Shown piece after piece: positions 41,715 to 51,055 of a DNA stretch of 64,000 nucleotides. This DNA is from Microbulbifer thermotolerans. Its GTDB lineage: Bacteria; Pseudomonadota; Gammaproteobacteria; Pseudomonadales; Cellvibrionaceae. Both the position numbers and the translations under genes were made by a program. The DNA lies in NCBI RefSeq assembly GCF_900112305.1, contig NZ_FOKT01000007.1:222891-286890 (forward strand). Direction: 5' to 3'. Each line of letters opens with the position of its first letter. The stretch's first letter is position 1. The notes below the pieces were generated by a model that saw only the letters and a list, made by a program, of their open reading frames with translations, searched no databases and was not told the origin of the DNA.

Positions 41715-44700
41715 ATGAGCCACTTTCTGGACCGACTGAAGTATTTCAAAAAGCAACGGGAGCCTTTTGCCGACGGCCATGGCGAAAAGACCGATGATGA
41801 CCGCAGTTGGGAAGATGGTTACCGCCGCCGCTGGCAGTTCGACAAGATTGTGCGCTCCACCCACGGGGTGAACTGCACGGGATCCTGCAGCTGGAAAATT
41901 TACGTAAAAGACGGGCTGGTCACCTGGGAAACTCAACAGACAGATTATCCGCGCACGCGCCCCGATTTGCCTAATCACGAGCCACGGGGTTGCCCCAGGG
42001 GCGCCAGCTACTCCTGGTACATGTACTCCGCCAACCGGCTCAAGTACCCGAAAATCCGCAAGCGCCTGGTGAAGCTATGGCGTCAGGCCAAGCTCGAGCA
42101 TGCGGATCCGGTGGATGCCTGGGCCAGCATTGTCGAGGATCCAGAAAAAGCGAAGTCATATAAAGCCTGCCGCGGTATGGGCGGTTTTGTACGCGCGGAC
42201 TGGAGCGAGGTCAACGAGCTGATCGCTAGCGCCAATATCTACACCGCGAAGCGCTACGGTCCCGACCGCATCTCCGGTTTCTCACCAATTCCGGCCATGT
42301 CCATGGTGTCCTACGCCGCCGGTGCCCGCTATTTGTCGCTGATCGGCGGCAACTGCCTGAGCTTTTACGACTGGTACTGCGACCTGCCGCCGGCTTCTCC
42401 GCAGATCTGGGGGGAGCAGACCGACGTGCCGGAATCTGCCGACTGGTACAACTCAAACTACCTCATCGTATGGGGATCCAATGTCCCTCAGACTCGCACC
42501 CCGGATGCGCATTTTCTCAGTGAAGTGCGCTACAAGGGCACCAAGACTTGTGTGATCACCTCCGATTACTCCGAGTGCTCCAAGTTTGGCGATACCTGGC
42601 TGGCACCGCGCCAGGGCACTGATGCGGCTCTGGCGATGGCTTTTGGCCATGTGATTCTCAAAGAGTTTCACGTGGAAAAGCCCAGTGCCTATTTCACCGA
42701 ATATGTACGCACATACACGGATATGCCGATGCTGGTCACTCTGGAGAAAAAAGGTGTCCGGCTGATCCAGGGCCGTTTCCTGCGCGCGTCTGATCTGGTG
42801 GACAACCTGGGGCAGGGCAATAACCCGGCGTGGAAAACCGTGGCGCTCAACAAAGACGGGCGCCTGGTATCGCCGAATGGCTCCATCGGTTACCGGTGGG
42901 GGGAAAAAGGGAAATGGAATATCGAGCAGCGCGACGGTGCCGATGGTTCCGACGTGACACTTCAACTCAGCCTGAAAGACTGTGCCGATACCATTGCCAC
43001 TGTGGCCTTCCCTTATTTTGGCGGCACCGCACACGAGTATGACTATTTCCAGAACACCGGCCACGACGATGTGATCGAACGCCTTGTGCCGGTGAAAAAG
43101 ATCCGCGGCGCTGATGGGGAAACCATCCTGGTGGCCAGTGTCTATGACCTGACCTTAGCCAATTACGGTGTGGAGCAGGGACTGCAAGACCCCAATTGCG
43201 CACATGGTTACGACGAAGACAAACCCTATACCCCGGCCTGGCAAGAGCGCGTGACCGGCGTGCCCCGGGGAGAGGTGATCCGGGTCGCGCGGGAGTTCGC
43301 CACCACCGCCGATAAGACCCGCGGGCGCTCTATGGTTATAGTCGGCGCGGCGCTGAATCACTGGTATCACATGGATATGAGTTACCGCGGCCTGATCAAT
43401 ATGTTGATGATGTGTGGCTGTATCGGCCAGAGTGGCGGTGGCTGGGCCCACTATGTGGGACAGGAGAAACTGCGCCCGCAGACCGGCTGGACACCTCTGG
43501 CTTTCGCGCTTGACTGGCAGCGACCACCGCGCCATATGAACGGTACCTCCTTCTTCTACAACCACTCCAACCAGTGGCGTTATGAAAAACTGGAAATGGC
43601 CGAAGTGGTCTCGCCGTTGGCCGACAAGGATAAGTGGAGTGGTTCCATTATCGACTTCAACAGCCGCGCAGAGCGGATGGGGTGGTTGCCGTCTGCACCG
43701 CAGCTGGGAGTCAACCCGCTGCAGTTGACCCGGGAAGCGGCAGCCGCGGGTATGGACCCGAAAGACTATGCCGTGCAACAGCTGCAGAGCGGCGAGTTGA
43801 AGTTTGCCAACCAGGACCCGGACAACCCGCAGAATTTCCCGCGCAACCTGTTTATCTGGCGTTCCAACCTGCTGGGTTCTTCGGGCAAAGGACACGAGTA
43901 TATGCTGCGGCACTTGCTCGGTACCCGGCACGGACTGATGGGCAAGGATCTGGGAGAAGCCGGCGGCAAAAAGCCGGAAGACATCACCTGGCACGATGAG
44001 CCGCGCGAGGGCAAGGTCGATCTACTGGTGACGTTGGATTTCCGCATGTCCACCACTTGCCTTTATTCCGACATCGTTCTGCCCACCGCCACCTGGTATG
44101 AAAAGGACGATATGAATACGTCCGATATGCACCCGTTTATCCACCCGCTGACAAAAGCCGTGGACCCGGCTTGGGAAGCGCGCAGCGACTGGGAAATTTT
44201 CAAGGGGATAGCCAAAACCTTCTCCGATCTCTGCGAAGGTCACTTGGGTGTGGAAAAGGACTTGGTGACCCTGCCGATTCACCACGATACCCCGGGAGAA
44301 ATTGCCCAGCCATTTGCCGTTAAAGCCTGGTGGAAAGGGGAGTGCGATCTGGTGCCGGGGGTAACCGCACCGAGCATGATCCTGGTGGAGCGCGACTACC
44401 CGAACACCTACAACCGTTTCACATCAGTAGGACCGCTGCTGGAGAAAATCGGCAACGGCGGTAAGGGGATTAGCTGGAATACCGAAGCGGAAGTGGATTT
44501 CCTGAAAAAACTGAACCGCACCTACCGGGAGGAATCGGAACGCGACGGTCGCGCCAAAATCGAAACGGCGGTGGATGCCGCGGAGATGATTCTCTCCCTT
44601 GCCCCGGAGACCAACGGACAGGTGGCGGTAAAAGCCTGGCAGGCGTTGGGTGAAATTACCGGGCGCGACCACACGCACTTGGCAAAACCGAAAGAAGAAG

Positions 44701-45476
44701 AAAAGATCCGCTTTAACGATATTGTCGCCCAGCCGCGCAAAATCATTTCCTCGCCCACATGGTCCGGCCTTGAAGACGAGCACGTGAGTTACAACGCGGG
44801 ATATACCAATGTCCACGAGTATATTCCCTGGCGCACCATCACCGGCCGTCAGCAGTTCTACCAGGACCACGAATGGATGCGCGATTTCGGCGAGAACATG
44901 TGCGTGTACAAGCCACCGATCAACTTGAAAACCGTTGCACCGGTATTGAACAAAAAGCCGAATGGAAACCGGGAAATTATTTTGAACTGGATTACGCCAC
45001 ACCAAAAGTGGGGTATTCACAGTACCTATTCCGACAACCTGCTGATGCTGACCTTATCCCGCGGCGGTCCCATCGTATGGATGAGCGAGACGGATGCCAG
45101 ACAGGCGGGTATCGAAGACAACGACTGGATTGAGATCTTCAATGTCAACGGCGCTATTGCCGCCCGCGCCGTGGTTTCGCAGCGGGTGCCCGATGGCATG
45201 GCGATGATGTATCACGCCCAGGAGCGCATTGTGAACACACCCGGTGCGGAAACCACCGGCACACGTGGCGGTATCCACAACTCTGTGACCCGCGCCGTAA
45301 TGAAACCGACACATATGATCGGTGGCTATGCGCAGCAGTCTTACGGTTTCAATTACTACGGAACCGTCGGCTGCAACCGGGATGAATTTGTCATTGTGAG
45401 AAAGATGAACAAGGTCGACTGGCTCGACGGGGAAGACGTTAAAGCGGCGGCGGCCGCGGAGGAGGCTGTGCAATGA
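41715..45476 (+). CDS. narG: Respiratory nitrate reductase alpha subunit NarG
   Basis: 1,253 aa, the normal size. Catalytic molybdenum subunit that reduces nitrate to nitrite on the cytoplasmic face of the inner membrane. The FS0 cluster ligands His50, Cys54, Cys58 and Cys93 are in place (STHGVNCTGSCSW...RGCPRG), each one residue after the E. coli positions. The Mo-ligand Asp of E. coli (Asp222) corresponds to Asp223 in YDWYCDLPP. The EQTDVPESADWYNS and QTRTPDAHF stretches are typical. The ATG follows a weak GGAG leader (TCGGAGTAATGT). It overlaps narH by 4 bases. No break or odd codon use seen. Confidence 0.98.
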   Translation: MSHFLDRLKYFKKQREPFADGHGEKTDDDRSWEDGYRRRWQFDKIVRSTHGVNCTGSCSWKIYVKDGLVTWETQQTDYPRTRPDLPNHEPRGCPRGASYSWYMYSANRLKYPKIRKRLVKLWRQAKLEHADPVDAWASIVEDPEKAKSYKACRGMGGFVRADWSEVNELIASANIYTAKRYGPDRISGFSPIPAMSMVSYAAGARYLSLIGGNCLSFYDWYCDLPPASPQIWGEQTDVPESADWYNSNYLIVWGSNVPQTRTPDAHFLSEVRYKGTKTCVITSDYSECSKFGDTWLAPRQGTDAALAMAFGHVILKEFHVEKPSAYFTEYVRTYTDMPMLVTLEKKGVRLIQGRFLRASDLVDNLGQGNNPAWKTVALNKDGRLVSPNGSIGYRWGEKGKWNIEQRDGADGSDVTLQLSLKDCADTIATVAFPYFGGTAHEYDYFQNTGHDDVIERLVPVKKIRGADGETILVASVYDLTLANYGVEQGLQDPNCAHGYDEDKPYTPAWQERVTGVPRGEVIRVAREFATTADKTRGRSMVIVGAALNHWYHMDMSYRGLINMLMMCGCIGQSGGGWAHYVGQEKLRPQTGWTPLAFALDWQRPPRHMNGTSFFYNHSNQWRYEKLEMAEVVSPLADKDKWSGSIIDFNSRAERMGWLPSAPQLGVNPLQLTREAAAAGMDPKDYAVQQLQSGELKFANQDPDNPQNFPRNLFIWRSNLLGSSGKGHEYMLRHLLGTRHGLMGKDLGEAGGKKPEDITWHDEPREGKVDLLVTLDFRMSTTCLYSDIVLPTATWYEKDDMNTSDMHPFIHPLTKAVDPAWEARSDWEIFKGIAKTFSDLCEGHLGVEKDLVTLPIHHDTPGEIAQPFAVKAWWKGECDLVPGVTAPSMILVERDYPNTYNRFTSVGPLLEKIGNGGKGISWNTEAEVDFLKKLNRTYREESERDGRAKIETAVDAAEMILSLAPETNGQVAVKAWQALGEITGRDHTHLAKPKEEEKIRFNDIVAQPRKIISSPTWSGLEDEHVSYNAGYTNVHEYIPWRTITGRQQFYQDHEWMRDFGENMCVYKPPINLKTVAPVLNKKPNGNREIILNWITPHQKWGIHSTYSDNLLMLTLSRGGPIVWMSETDARQAGIEDNDWIEIFNVNGAIAARAVVSQRVPDGMAMMYHAQERIVNTPGAETTGTRGGIHNSVTRAVMKPTHMIGGYAQQSYGFNYYGTVGCNRDEFVIVRKMNKVDWLDGEDVKAAAAAEEAVQ

Positions 45477-47020
45477 AAGTGAGAGCCCAGATCGGCATGG
45501 TGCTGAACCTCGATAAGTGTATCGGCTGCCACACCTGCTCGGTGACCTGTAAAAATGTTTGGACGTCCCGCGAAGGGGTTGAGTACGCCTGGTTCAACAA
45601 TGTTGAGACCAAGCCCGGTATCGGCTATCCGAAGGACTGGGAAAACCAGGAAAAGTACAAGGGGGGCTGGATTCGCAAAAAGAACGGAAAACTGGAACCG
45701 CGCCAAGGGGGCAAGCACCGCATACTGGCGAATATCTTCGGCAATCCGCACATGCCGGAAATTGATGACTACTACGAGCCTTTTGATTTCGATTACCAGG
45801 ATCTGCACAAGGCGCCGCAGCAAAAACATCAGCCGGTAGCGCGGCCGCGCTCACTGATCAGTGGCCAGCGGATGGAAAAAATTGATTGGGGTCCCAACTG
45901 GGAGGAAATCCTCGGTACAGAATTCGACAAGCGCAGACAAGACAAAAACTTTGAGCAGGTACAGGCGGATATATACGGTGAATTCGAAAACACCTTTATG
46001 ATGTATCTGCCGCGCCTGTGCGAGCACTGTCTCAACCCCGCCTGTGTGGCGTCTTGTCCGAGTGGCGCTATCTATAAGCGCGAGGAAGACGGCATAGTCC
46101 TGATCGATCAGGATAAATGCCGGGGCTGGCGCATGTGTGTTTCCGGCTGTCCCTATAAAAAAATCTATTACAACTGGAAAAGCGGCAAGTCCGAAAAGTG
46201 CATCTTCTGTTATCCGCGCATTGAATCCGGTCAGCCCACTGTCTGCTCCGAAACCTGTGTCGGGCGCATTCGTTACCTGGGGGTGCTGCTGTACGATGCC
46301 GACCGCATCGCGGAAGCTGCGGCAGTCGAGAACGAGAAAGACCTGTACCGCGCCCAGTGCGATATTTTTCTCGATCCACACGATCCCAAAGTACAGGAGG
46401 CTGCGCGCGCGGAAGGTATTCCGCAGTCATGGCTCGATGCTGCACAGCAATCGCCGGTCTACAAAATGGCCATTGACTGGCAGGTGGCGCTGCCCCTGCA
46501 CCCGGAATATCGCACTCTGCCGATGGTCTGGTATGTGCCGCCGCTGTCCCCGATTCAAAATGCCGTTCAGGCGGGTGAGGTGGAAACGGTAACCGTCGGT
46601 ATGAATGCCGAGATACCCGACCTCTCCACCCTGCGGATACCGTTGAAGTATTTGGCCAACCTGCTCACTGCAGGTGATGAAGCGCCAGTGGCGCGCGCGT
46701 TGGAACGCATGATTGTAATGCGCGCCTATATGCGCGGGGTTCATGTCGACGGTGTGCAGGATCGGGAATTGCTCGAAGCGGCGGGCATGACGGTACAGCA
46801 GGTGGAGGATATGTACCGCTACATGGCGCTGGCTAATTACGAGGACCGCTTTGTGGTGCCTTCCAGCTATAAGTCCTACGCGGAAAGCGCCTACGACATT
46901 AAATCCGCCTGTGGTTTCAGTTTCGGTAACGGCTGCAGCACCGGCAATGATCCCGTAAATATATTTGGGGGTAAAAAACAAACGGTTCGCGAAATCATCC
47001 CAGCGAAAGTTGCTGATTAG
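45473..47020 (+). CDS. narH: Respiratory nitrate reductase beta subunit NarH
   Basis: 515 aa. Electron-transfer subunit with one 3Fe-4S and three 4Fe-4S clusters. First cluster motif CIGCHTCSVTC at residues 16-26; later CEHCLNPACVASCPSG (about 184), CRGWRMCVSGCP (about 218, with the Trp that marks the 3Fe-4S site) and CIFCYPRIE...CSETC (about 244-266). It passes electrons from NarI hemes to NarG. ATGA overlap with narG, and narJ follows 12 bases later. Confidence 0.98.
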   Translation: MKVRAQIGMVLNLDKCIGCHTCSVTCKNVWTSREGVEYAWFNNVETKPGIGYPKDWENQEKYKGGWIRKKNGKLEPRQGGKHRILANIFGNPHMPEIDDYYEPFDFDYQDLHKAPQQKHQPVARPRSLISGQRMEKIDWGPNWEEILGTEFDKRRQDKNFEQVQADIYGEFENTFMMYLPRLCEHCLNPACVASCPSGAIYKREEDGIVLIDQDKCRGWRMCVSGCPYKKIYYNWKSGKSEKCIFCYPRIESGQPTVCSETCVGRIRYLGVLLYDADRIAEAAAVENEKDLYRAQCDIFLDPHDPKVQEAARAEGIPQSWLDAAQQSPVYKMAIDWQVALPLHPEYRTLPMVWYVPPLSPIQNAVQAGEVETVTVGMNAEIPDLSTLRIPLKYLANLLTAGDEAPVARALERMIVMRAYMRGVHVDGVQDRELLEAAGMTVQQVEDMYRYMALANYEDRFVVPSSYKSYAESAYDIKSACGFSFGNGCSTGNDPVNIFGGKKQTVREIIPAKVAD

Positions 47021-47032
47021 TGAGAGAAGGTG

Positions 47033-47773
47033 ATGAAAAGTCTTCGATTGATATCTCGACTGCTGGACTACCCGGACGAAACATTGGCTGCGCATCTGCC
47101 GGAGGTTATCCACTTTATTGGTCAAAGCGATGCGCTGAGTCCCCGCTTGCGCGACCGGTTGCTGCGCTTTATCGAATACTACGAGCGCCGCGAGCTGCTC
47201 GACTGGCAGAGCGAGTATGAAGGCCTGTTCGAACGCGGGCGCGCGGTATCCCTGCATATTTTCGAGCATGTTTACGGCGAATCCCGCGATCGCGGCCAGG
47301 CTATGGTGGACCTGATGAAGCGCTACCGCAGTGCGGGCCTGGCACTTGCCGAACGTGAGTTGCCGGACTATCTGCCAGCCTACCTGGAGTTTTGCGCCAC
47401 ACAGGAGGAGGCGGTGCGGGAGTGGCTACAGGAGATCGCTCATATTCTCGCTTTGCTTGCCACGCGTCTGCGGGCTAGGGAGTCGGTTTATGCGGAACTG
47501 GTCGATGCGCTGTTGGATTTAAGCGAGGTTGAAGTCGATCGGGATGGCCTTGCGCGGCAGGTGGCTGGAGAAGCACGGGACGATACCCCGGAAGTTTTGG
47601 ACAAGATCTGGGAAGAAGAGGCAGTCAGTTTTTCCGCTGCCCAGGGCAGTGCCTGCGAGCAGGGCATTACTCGCCCCAGCGCGGCGCAGCTCAAAGACGA
47701 TAAGGCAATTACCTGGGTCGATGCGGGCAATCACGCGCCGGATACGTCGGTGATGCTTGGGAGTAAACAATGA
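47033..47773 (+). CDS. narJ: Nitrate reductase molybdenum cofactor assembly chaperone NarJ
   Basis: 246 aa from ATG 47033 (a GTG one codon earlier is possible). It begins MKSLRLISRLLDYPDE, the NarJ/TorD-type start, and the helical middle carries LPDYLPAYLEFCA (about 117-129), typical of NarJ. It binds apo-NarG and is not part of the final enzyme. The C-terminal 50 residues are low-complexity (KDDKAITWVDAGNHAPDTS). It overlaps narI by 4 bases. Confidence 0.96.
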   Translation: MKSLRLISRLLDYPDETLAAHLPEVIHFIGQSDALSPRLRDRLLRFIEYYERRELLDWQSEYEGLFERGRAVSLHIFEHVYGESRDRGQAMVDLMKRYRSAGLALAERELPDYLPAYLEFCATQEEAVREWLQEIAHILALLATRLRARESVYAELVDALLDLSEVEVDRDGLARQVAGEARDDTPEVLDKIWEEEAVSFSAAQGSACEQGITRPSAAQLKDDKAITWVDAGNHAPDTSVMLGSKQ

Positions 47774-48465
47774 ACTATTTCAATACCATTTTCTTCGGAA
47801 TTTATCCGTTTGTAGCGTTTACCGTTTTCCTGCTGGGCAGCCTTATCCGCTACGACCGGGATCAGTACACCTGGCGCACCGGTTCCAGCCAGCTGCTGGA
47901 AAAGAAAAAGCTGCGCCTCGGCAGCTATCTGTTCCATATCGGGGTGCTGGCGATTCTCGCCGGGCACTTTGTTGGATTGCTGACGCCTAAGGCGGTTTGG
48001 CATTTGTTGGGGGTAGAGGCATCTACCAAACAGGCACTGGCGATGGGTGCCGGAGGACTTTTTGGTGTTATCTGTTTTATCGGCATGACCATATTGCTGC
48101 ACCGACGCTTGGCGAATCCCCGTATCCGTGCCACTTCCTCGCGTATGGATATCGTCATTCTGTTGATGCTGTATGTGCAGTTGATTCTGGGCCTGCTCAG
48201 CATCTTTGTATCCGCGGGTCATATGGACGGCGCGGAAATGCTGAAGCTGATGACTTGGGCACAATCGATCGTCACGCTGAATGCACCGGGGGCAGTTGCT
48301 GCAATCAGCGAGGTACATGTGATCTACAAATTGCACGTTTTCCTCGGGTTGAACTTATTCCTCGTATTTCCGTTCAGCCGCTTGGTGCATGTGTGGAGTA
48401 TTCCGGTGCAGTACTTCCGCCGCAACTATCAAATAGTGCGCGCCAAGGCTGCCGGCGGCCTGTGA
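47770..48465 (+). CDS. narI: Respiratory nitrate reductase gamma subunit NarI
   Basis: 231 aa, five membrane segments. Quinol-oxidising cytochrome b subunit; heme-ligand histidines are at His56, His66, His188 and His206, matching E. coli His56, His66, His187 and His205. It begins MNYFNTIFFGIYPFVAF. It takes electrons from ubiquinol or menaquinol on the periplasmic side. The four nar genes overlap one another or are 12 bases apart, so they form one operon. Confidence 0.97.
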   Translation: MNYFNTIFFGIYPFVAFTVFLLGSLIRYDRDQYTWRTGSSQLLEKKKLRLGSYLFHIGVLAILAGHFVGLLTPKAVWHLLGVEASTKQALAMGAGGLFGVICFIGMTILLHRRLANPRIRATSSRMDIVILLMLYVQLILGLLSIFVSAGHMDGAEMLKLMTWAQSIVTLNAPGAVAAISEVHVIYKLHVFLGLNLFLVFPFSRLVHVWSIPVQYFRRNYQIVRAKAAGGL

Positions 48466-48480
48466 GTATAGGAGGCGAAC

Positions 48481-49290
48481 ATGAGCGCACTTCTGGCCAG
48501 TGATGCAGATGATCGGCCCCTTGTCGGCCCGGTAACGGTGAACGGCAGGGAGATCCCGCAGACACAGATCTATGCCGAGATGCAGTACCATCCTGCGGAC
48601 ACATCCCGGGAGGCAATCTACGCTGCCGCCAGGGCATTGGTACTGGCTCACCTGTTGCGAGAGCGGGCCTTCGAATGTGGGCTGTGTGAAAAGGATATAG
48701 ACATCCACAGCGAAGTATTTGATGCCGCGGTAGAGCGATTGCTCGAAAGAGAGGTGCCACAGGTCGATCCGACCCAGGCGCAGCGCTACGACTATTATAC
48801 CGAGCACCGGCAGCGGTTTACCTCAAAGCCGCTGGCGGAGGTACGCCATATTCTGCTGCTGGTAAAGCCCGGGGAAAAGGCGGCGCAAGAGCGGCAGCGG
48901 AAATTCGCCGAGTCGTTGCTTGAAGATATCCGCAAAGCACCCGACCCGCTGTTGCGTTTCGCGGAATTGGCACACCGGCATTCGGACTGCTCGTCCCGCG
49001 ACGCTGGCGGCAGTCTCGGCCAGGTTGGCCCCGGCGATACAGTGGCGCCTTTTGAAGAAGCTGTTTTCGCCGGTGAAATCGGTCTGATGCAATCCCCAGT
49101 GCGGACGAAATACGGTTGGCACTTGATCTATGTCGAACAGCTCGAACAGGGAAGACCGCTGGATTTTTCCTATGTAGAAAAAAACATTGATCGCTATTTG
49201 CGGGAAAAGCTGCGACGGCAAATGATTGCGAACTACCTCAATGATCTGGTTCGTTCGGCGGATATCGGTGGCATCCGCCTGCTCAATTGA
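48481..49290 (+). CDS. PpiC/parvulin-type peptidyl-prolyl isomerase of the nar operon
   Basis: 269 aa. N-terminal about 110 residues are SurA/NifM-like helices; residues about 118-215 are a parvulin domain with EVRHILLLVKPGE, CSSRDAGGSLGQVGPGDTVAPFEEAVF and SPVRTKYGWHLIYVE. No signal peptide, so cytoplasmic, like NifM. A TAGGAGG ribosome-binding site precedes the ATG, 15 bases after narI. In Pseudomonas a PpiC gene also follows narI. It probably helps fold NarGHI (inference). Confidence 0.92.
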   Translation: MSALLASDADDRPLVGPVTVNGREIPQTQIYAEMQYHPADTSREAIYAAARALVLAHLLRERAFECGLCEKDIDIHSEVFDAAVERLLEREVPQVDPTQAQRYDYYTEHRQRFTSKPLAEVRHILLLVKPGEKAAQERQRKFAESLLEDIRKAPDPLLRFAELAHRHSDCSSRDAGGSLGQVGPGDTVAPFEEAVFAGEIGLMQSPVRTKYGWHLIYVEQLEQGRPLDFSYVEKNIDRYLREKLRRQMIANYLNDLVRSADIGGIRLLN

Positions 49291-49372
49291 GGGCGCGGCC
49301 AATCAACGGTCCCGGAACGGGGCAGCGTTCGACGATTCGGACACACCGAAGTAATCTCACACATCAGCTTAA

Positions 49373-49460
49373 GGAGCCGCTGATTAAAGTACATGGGGCG
49401 GTAGTGATCTTTGGGAAAAGGTCTCATTACTGTCGCCAAGCGACTTAATCAGAGATTCCT
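49373..49460. repeat. MITE-like element just upstream of ubiT
   Basis: Left end TTAA-GGAGCCGCTGATTAAAG (TTAA at 49369-49372) and right end CTTAATCAGAGATTCCT-CAAT form imperfect terminal repeats of the same family as 4300-4507, spaced to give about 88 bases. It lies 34 bases before the ubiT start, so it may alter or supply the promoter of ubiTUV. Confidence 0.6.
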
Positions 49461-49493
49461 CAATACACATCGATGCGGGTATGGAGTCCGAAT

Positions 49494-49979
49494 ATGCCAG
49501 CTGTCGGTAACCTGATTGCACATGGTGGCTACAGAATTGGCCGCAAATTTCTGCCGTTGTTCCCGCGATGGCCGGGAGAGGTTGCGCTGGTGAAACTCCT
49601 CAACCGGCAGCTTTCAGAAGAACTGGATGAGGGGGTGTTTGATTTTCTGGACGGTCGCGTGTTGGAAATTGCAGTGACAGATTTAAAGGTGCATTTCCGT
49701 ATCGGCAAGCGGGGAGGGCGATTTGTCCGCGCTTCTGCGGCGGCCGAGGCCGATTCCACCATTGCCGCGACAGCGGGTGACTTCCTGGCGATTGCCGCCG
49801 GGCGGGAAGATCCGGATACCCTATTTTTTCATCGCCGGTTGATGATCCGCGGGCAGACGGAAATCGGTTTGACGGTGAAGAACCGCTTGGATGCACTGGA
49901 CCGAAGCCGTATCCCGGGGTGGCTGCAGCGATGCTTGACGGTTATGGCGGACAAGCTGGCGTCTCTCTCTCAAGCCTGA
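49494..49979 (+). CDS. ubiT: UbiT, SCP2-type accessory factor for O2-independent ubiquinone synthesis
   Basis: 161 aa from ATG 49494, which has GGAG eight bases upstream; an ATG at 49473 would add seven residues. SCP2-like lipid-binding domain at about 30-125 (LLNRQLSEELDEGVFDFLDGRVLEI, FRIGKRGGRFVRAS, FFHRRLMIRGQTEIGL). E. coli UbiT (YhbT) works with UbiU and UbiV to make ubiquinone without oxygen. It is followed 70 bases later by ubiU, then ubiV: the full set in order. Confidence 0.92.
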   Translation: MPAVGNLIAHGGYRIGRKFLPLFPRWPGEVALVKLLNRQLSEELDEGVFDFLDGRVLEIAVTDLKVHFRIGKRGGRFVRASAAAEADSTIAATAGDFLAIAAGREDPDTLFFHRRLMIRGQTEIGLTVKNRLDALDRSRIPGWLQRCLTVMADKLASLSQA

Positions 49980-50049
49980 ATTTCCCGGGGTAAGCCCGTC
50001 AGCGGCGCTGCTGCTTTTTATCCATCCTCAAAATTGAAATGACATTGTT

Positions 50050-51045
50050 ATGGAACTCGTTTGCCCTGCCGGTAGCCTGCCAGCACTGGAGGCTGCTGTG
50101 GATAACGGCGCGGATGCCGTTTATATCGGTTTCAATGATGAAACCAACGCGCGCAACTTCAGCGGTTTGAATTTCAATGACAAAAATGCGTTGCGGGCGC
50201 TCGAGCGTATACGCAGCCGGGGACGAAAATTGTTCGTCGCCATCAATACCTATGCACAACCGCGCAGTTTTTCGCGCTGGCAGGCGGCAGTTGACCGGGC
50301 TGCCGGCTTCAATGCCGATGCGGTAATTCTGGCGGATATCGGCCTTATGGGCTATGCGGCAGAAAAGTATCCCGCTATGCCTTTACACCTTTCGGTGCAG
50401 GCATCGGCAACCAGTGTCTCCGCGCTGGAATTTTATCGCCGCCAGTTCCACATCCGCCGCGCGGTGCTTCCCCGGGTGCTGTCTCTGAAGCAAGTGCAGC
50501 AGCTGGCGGCTGGAACCCAAGTGGAGCTGGAGGTATTCGGTTTTGGCAGTCTATGCATTATGGCCGAGGGGCGTTGTCACTTGAGTTCCTATGTCACCGG
50601 GGAGTCGCCCAATTTGAACGGCGTCTGCTCGCCGGCCCAGGCTGTGGAGTGGCGAGACGGTGCGCAGGGGTTGGAAACGAGGCTGAACGGGGTGTTGATC
50701 GATCGTTTCGCCGAGGGGGAAAACGCCGGTTATCCCACGCTGTGCAAAGGGCGTTTTATCGTGGAGGGCAGGCGCCACCACGCACTGGAAGAACCGACGA
50801 GCTTGAACAGTATGGCGCTGTTGCCGGAACTGCGGGCCGCCGGTATCCGCGCGATCAAGCTGGAGGGCAGGCAGCGCAGTCCCGCATATGTGGCGCAGGT
50901 GGTGCGCACCTGGCGAGATGCGATAGACGAAGTATTGCGGCGCGGTGGGGATTTCTCCATCGAGGAGCGCTGGCGCGCGACTCTGGCAAAAAACTCCGAG
51001 GGCAAGCAAACCACACTGGGCGCGTACGATCGCCCTTGGCAGTAA
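50050..51045 (+). CDS. ubiU: UbiU, O2-independent ubiquinone hydroxylase subunit (U32 family)
   Basis: 331 aa, identical in length to E. coli UbiU. 4Fe-4S ligand cysteines are at C169, C176, C193 and C232 (GSLCIMAEGRC...GVCSP...TLCKG), the same numbers as in E. coli. It begins MELVCPAGSLPALEAAVDNGADAVYIG. It forms a heterodimer with UbiV that hydroxylates the ubiquinone ring using prephenate instead of O2. ubiV starts 11 bases after its stop. It should supply ubiquinone to NarI in anoxia. Confidence 0.96.
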   Translation: MELVCPAGSLPALEAAVDNGADAVYIGFNDETNARNFSGLNFNDKNALRALERIRSRGRKLFVAINTYAQPRSFSRWQAAVDRAAGFNADAVILADIGLMGYAAEKYPAMPLHLSVQASATSVSALEFYRRQFHIRRAVLPRVLSLKQVQQLAAGTQVELEVFGFGSLCIMAEGRCHLSSYVTGESPNLNGVCSPAQAVEWRDGAQGLETRLNGVLIDRFAEGENAGYPTLCKGRFIVEGRRHHALEEPTSLNSMALLPELRAAGIRAIKLEGRQRSPAYVAQVVRTWRDAIDEVLRRGGDFSIEERWRATLAKNSEGKQTTLGAYDRPWQ

Positions 51046-51055
51046 AGGAGGCGTT

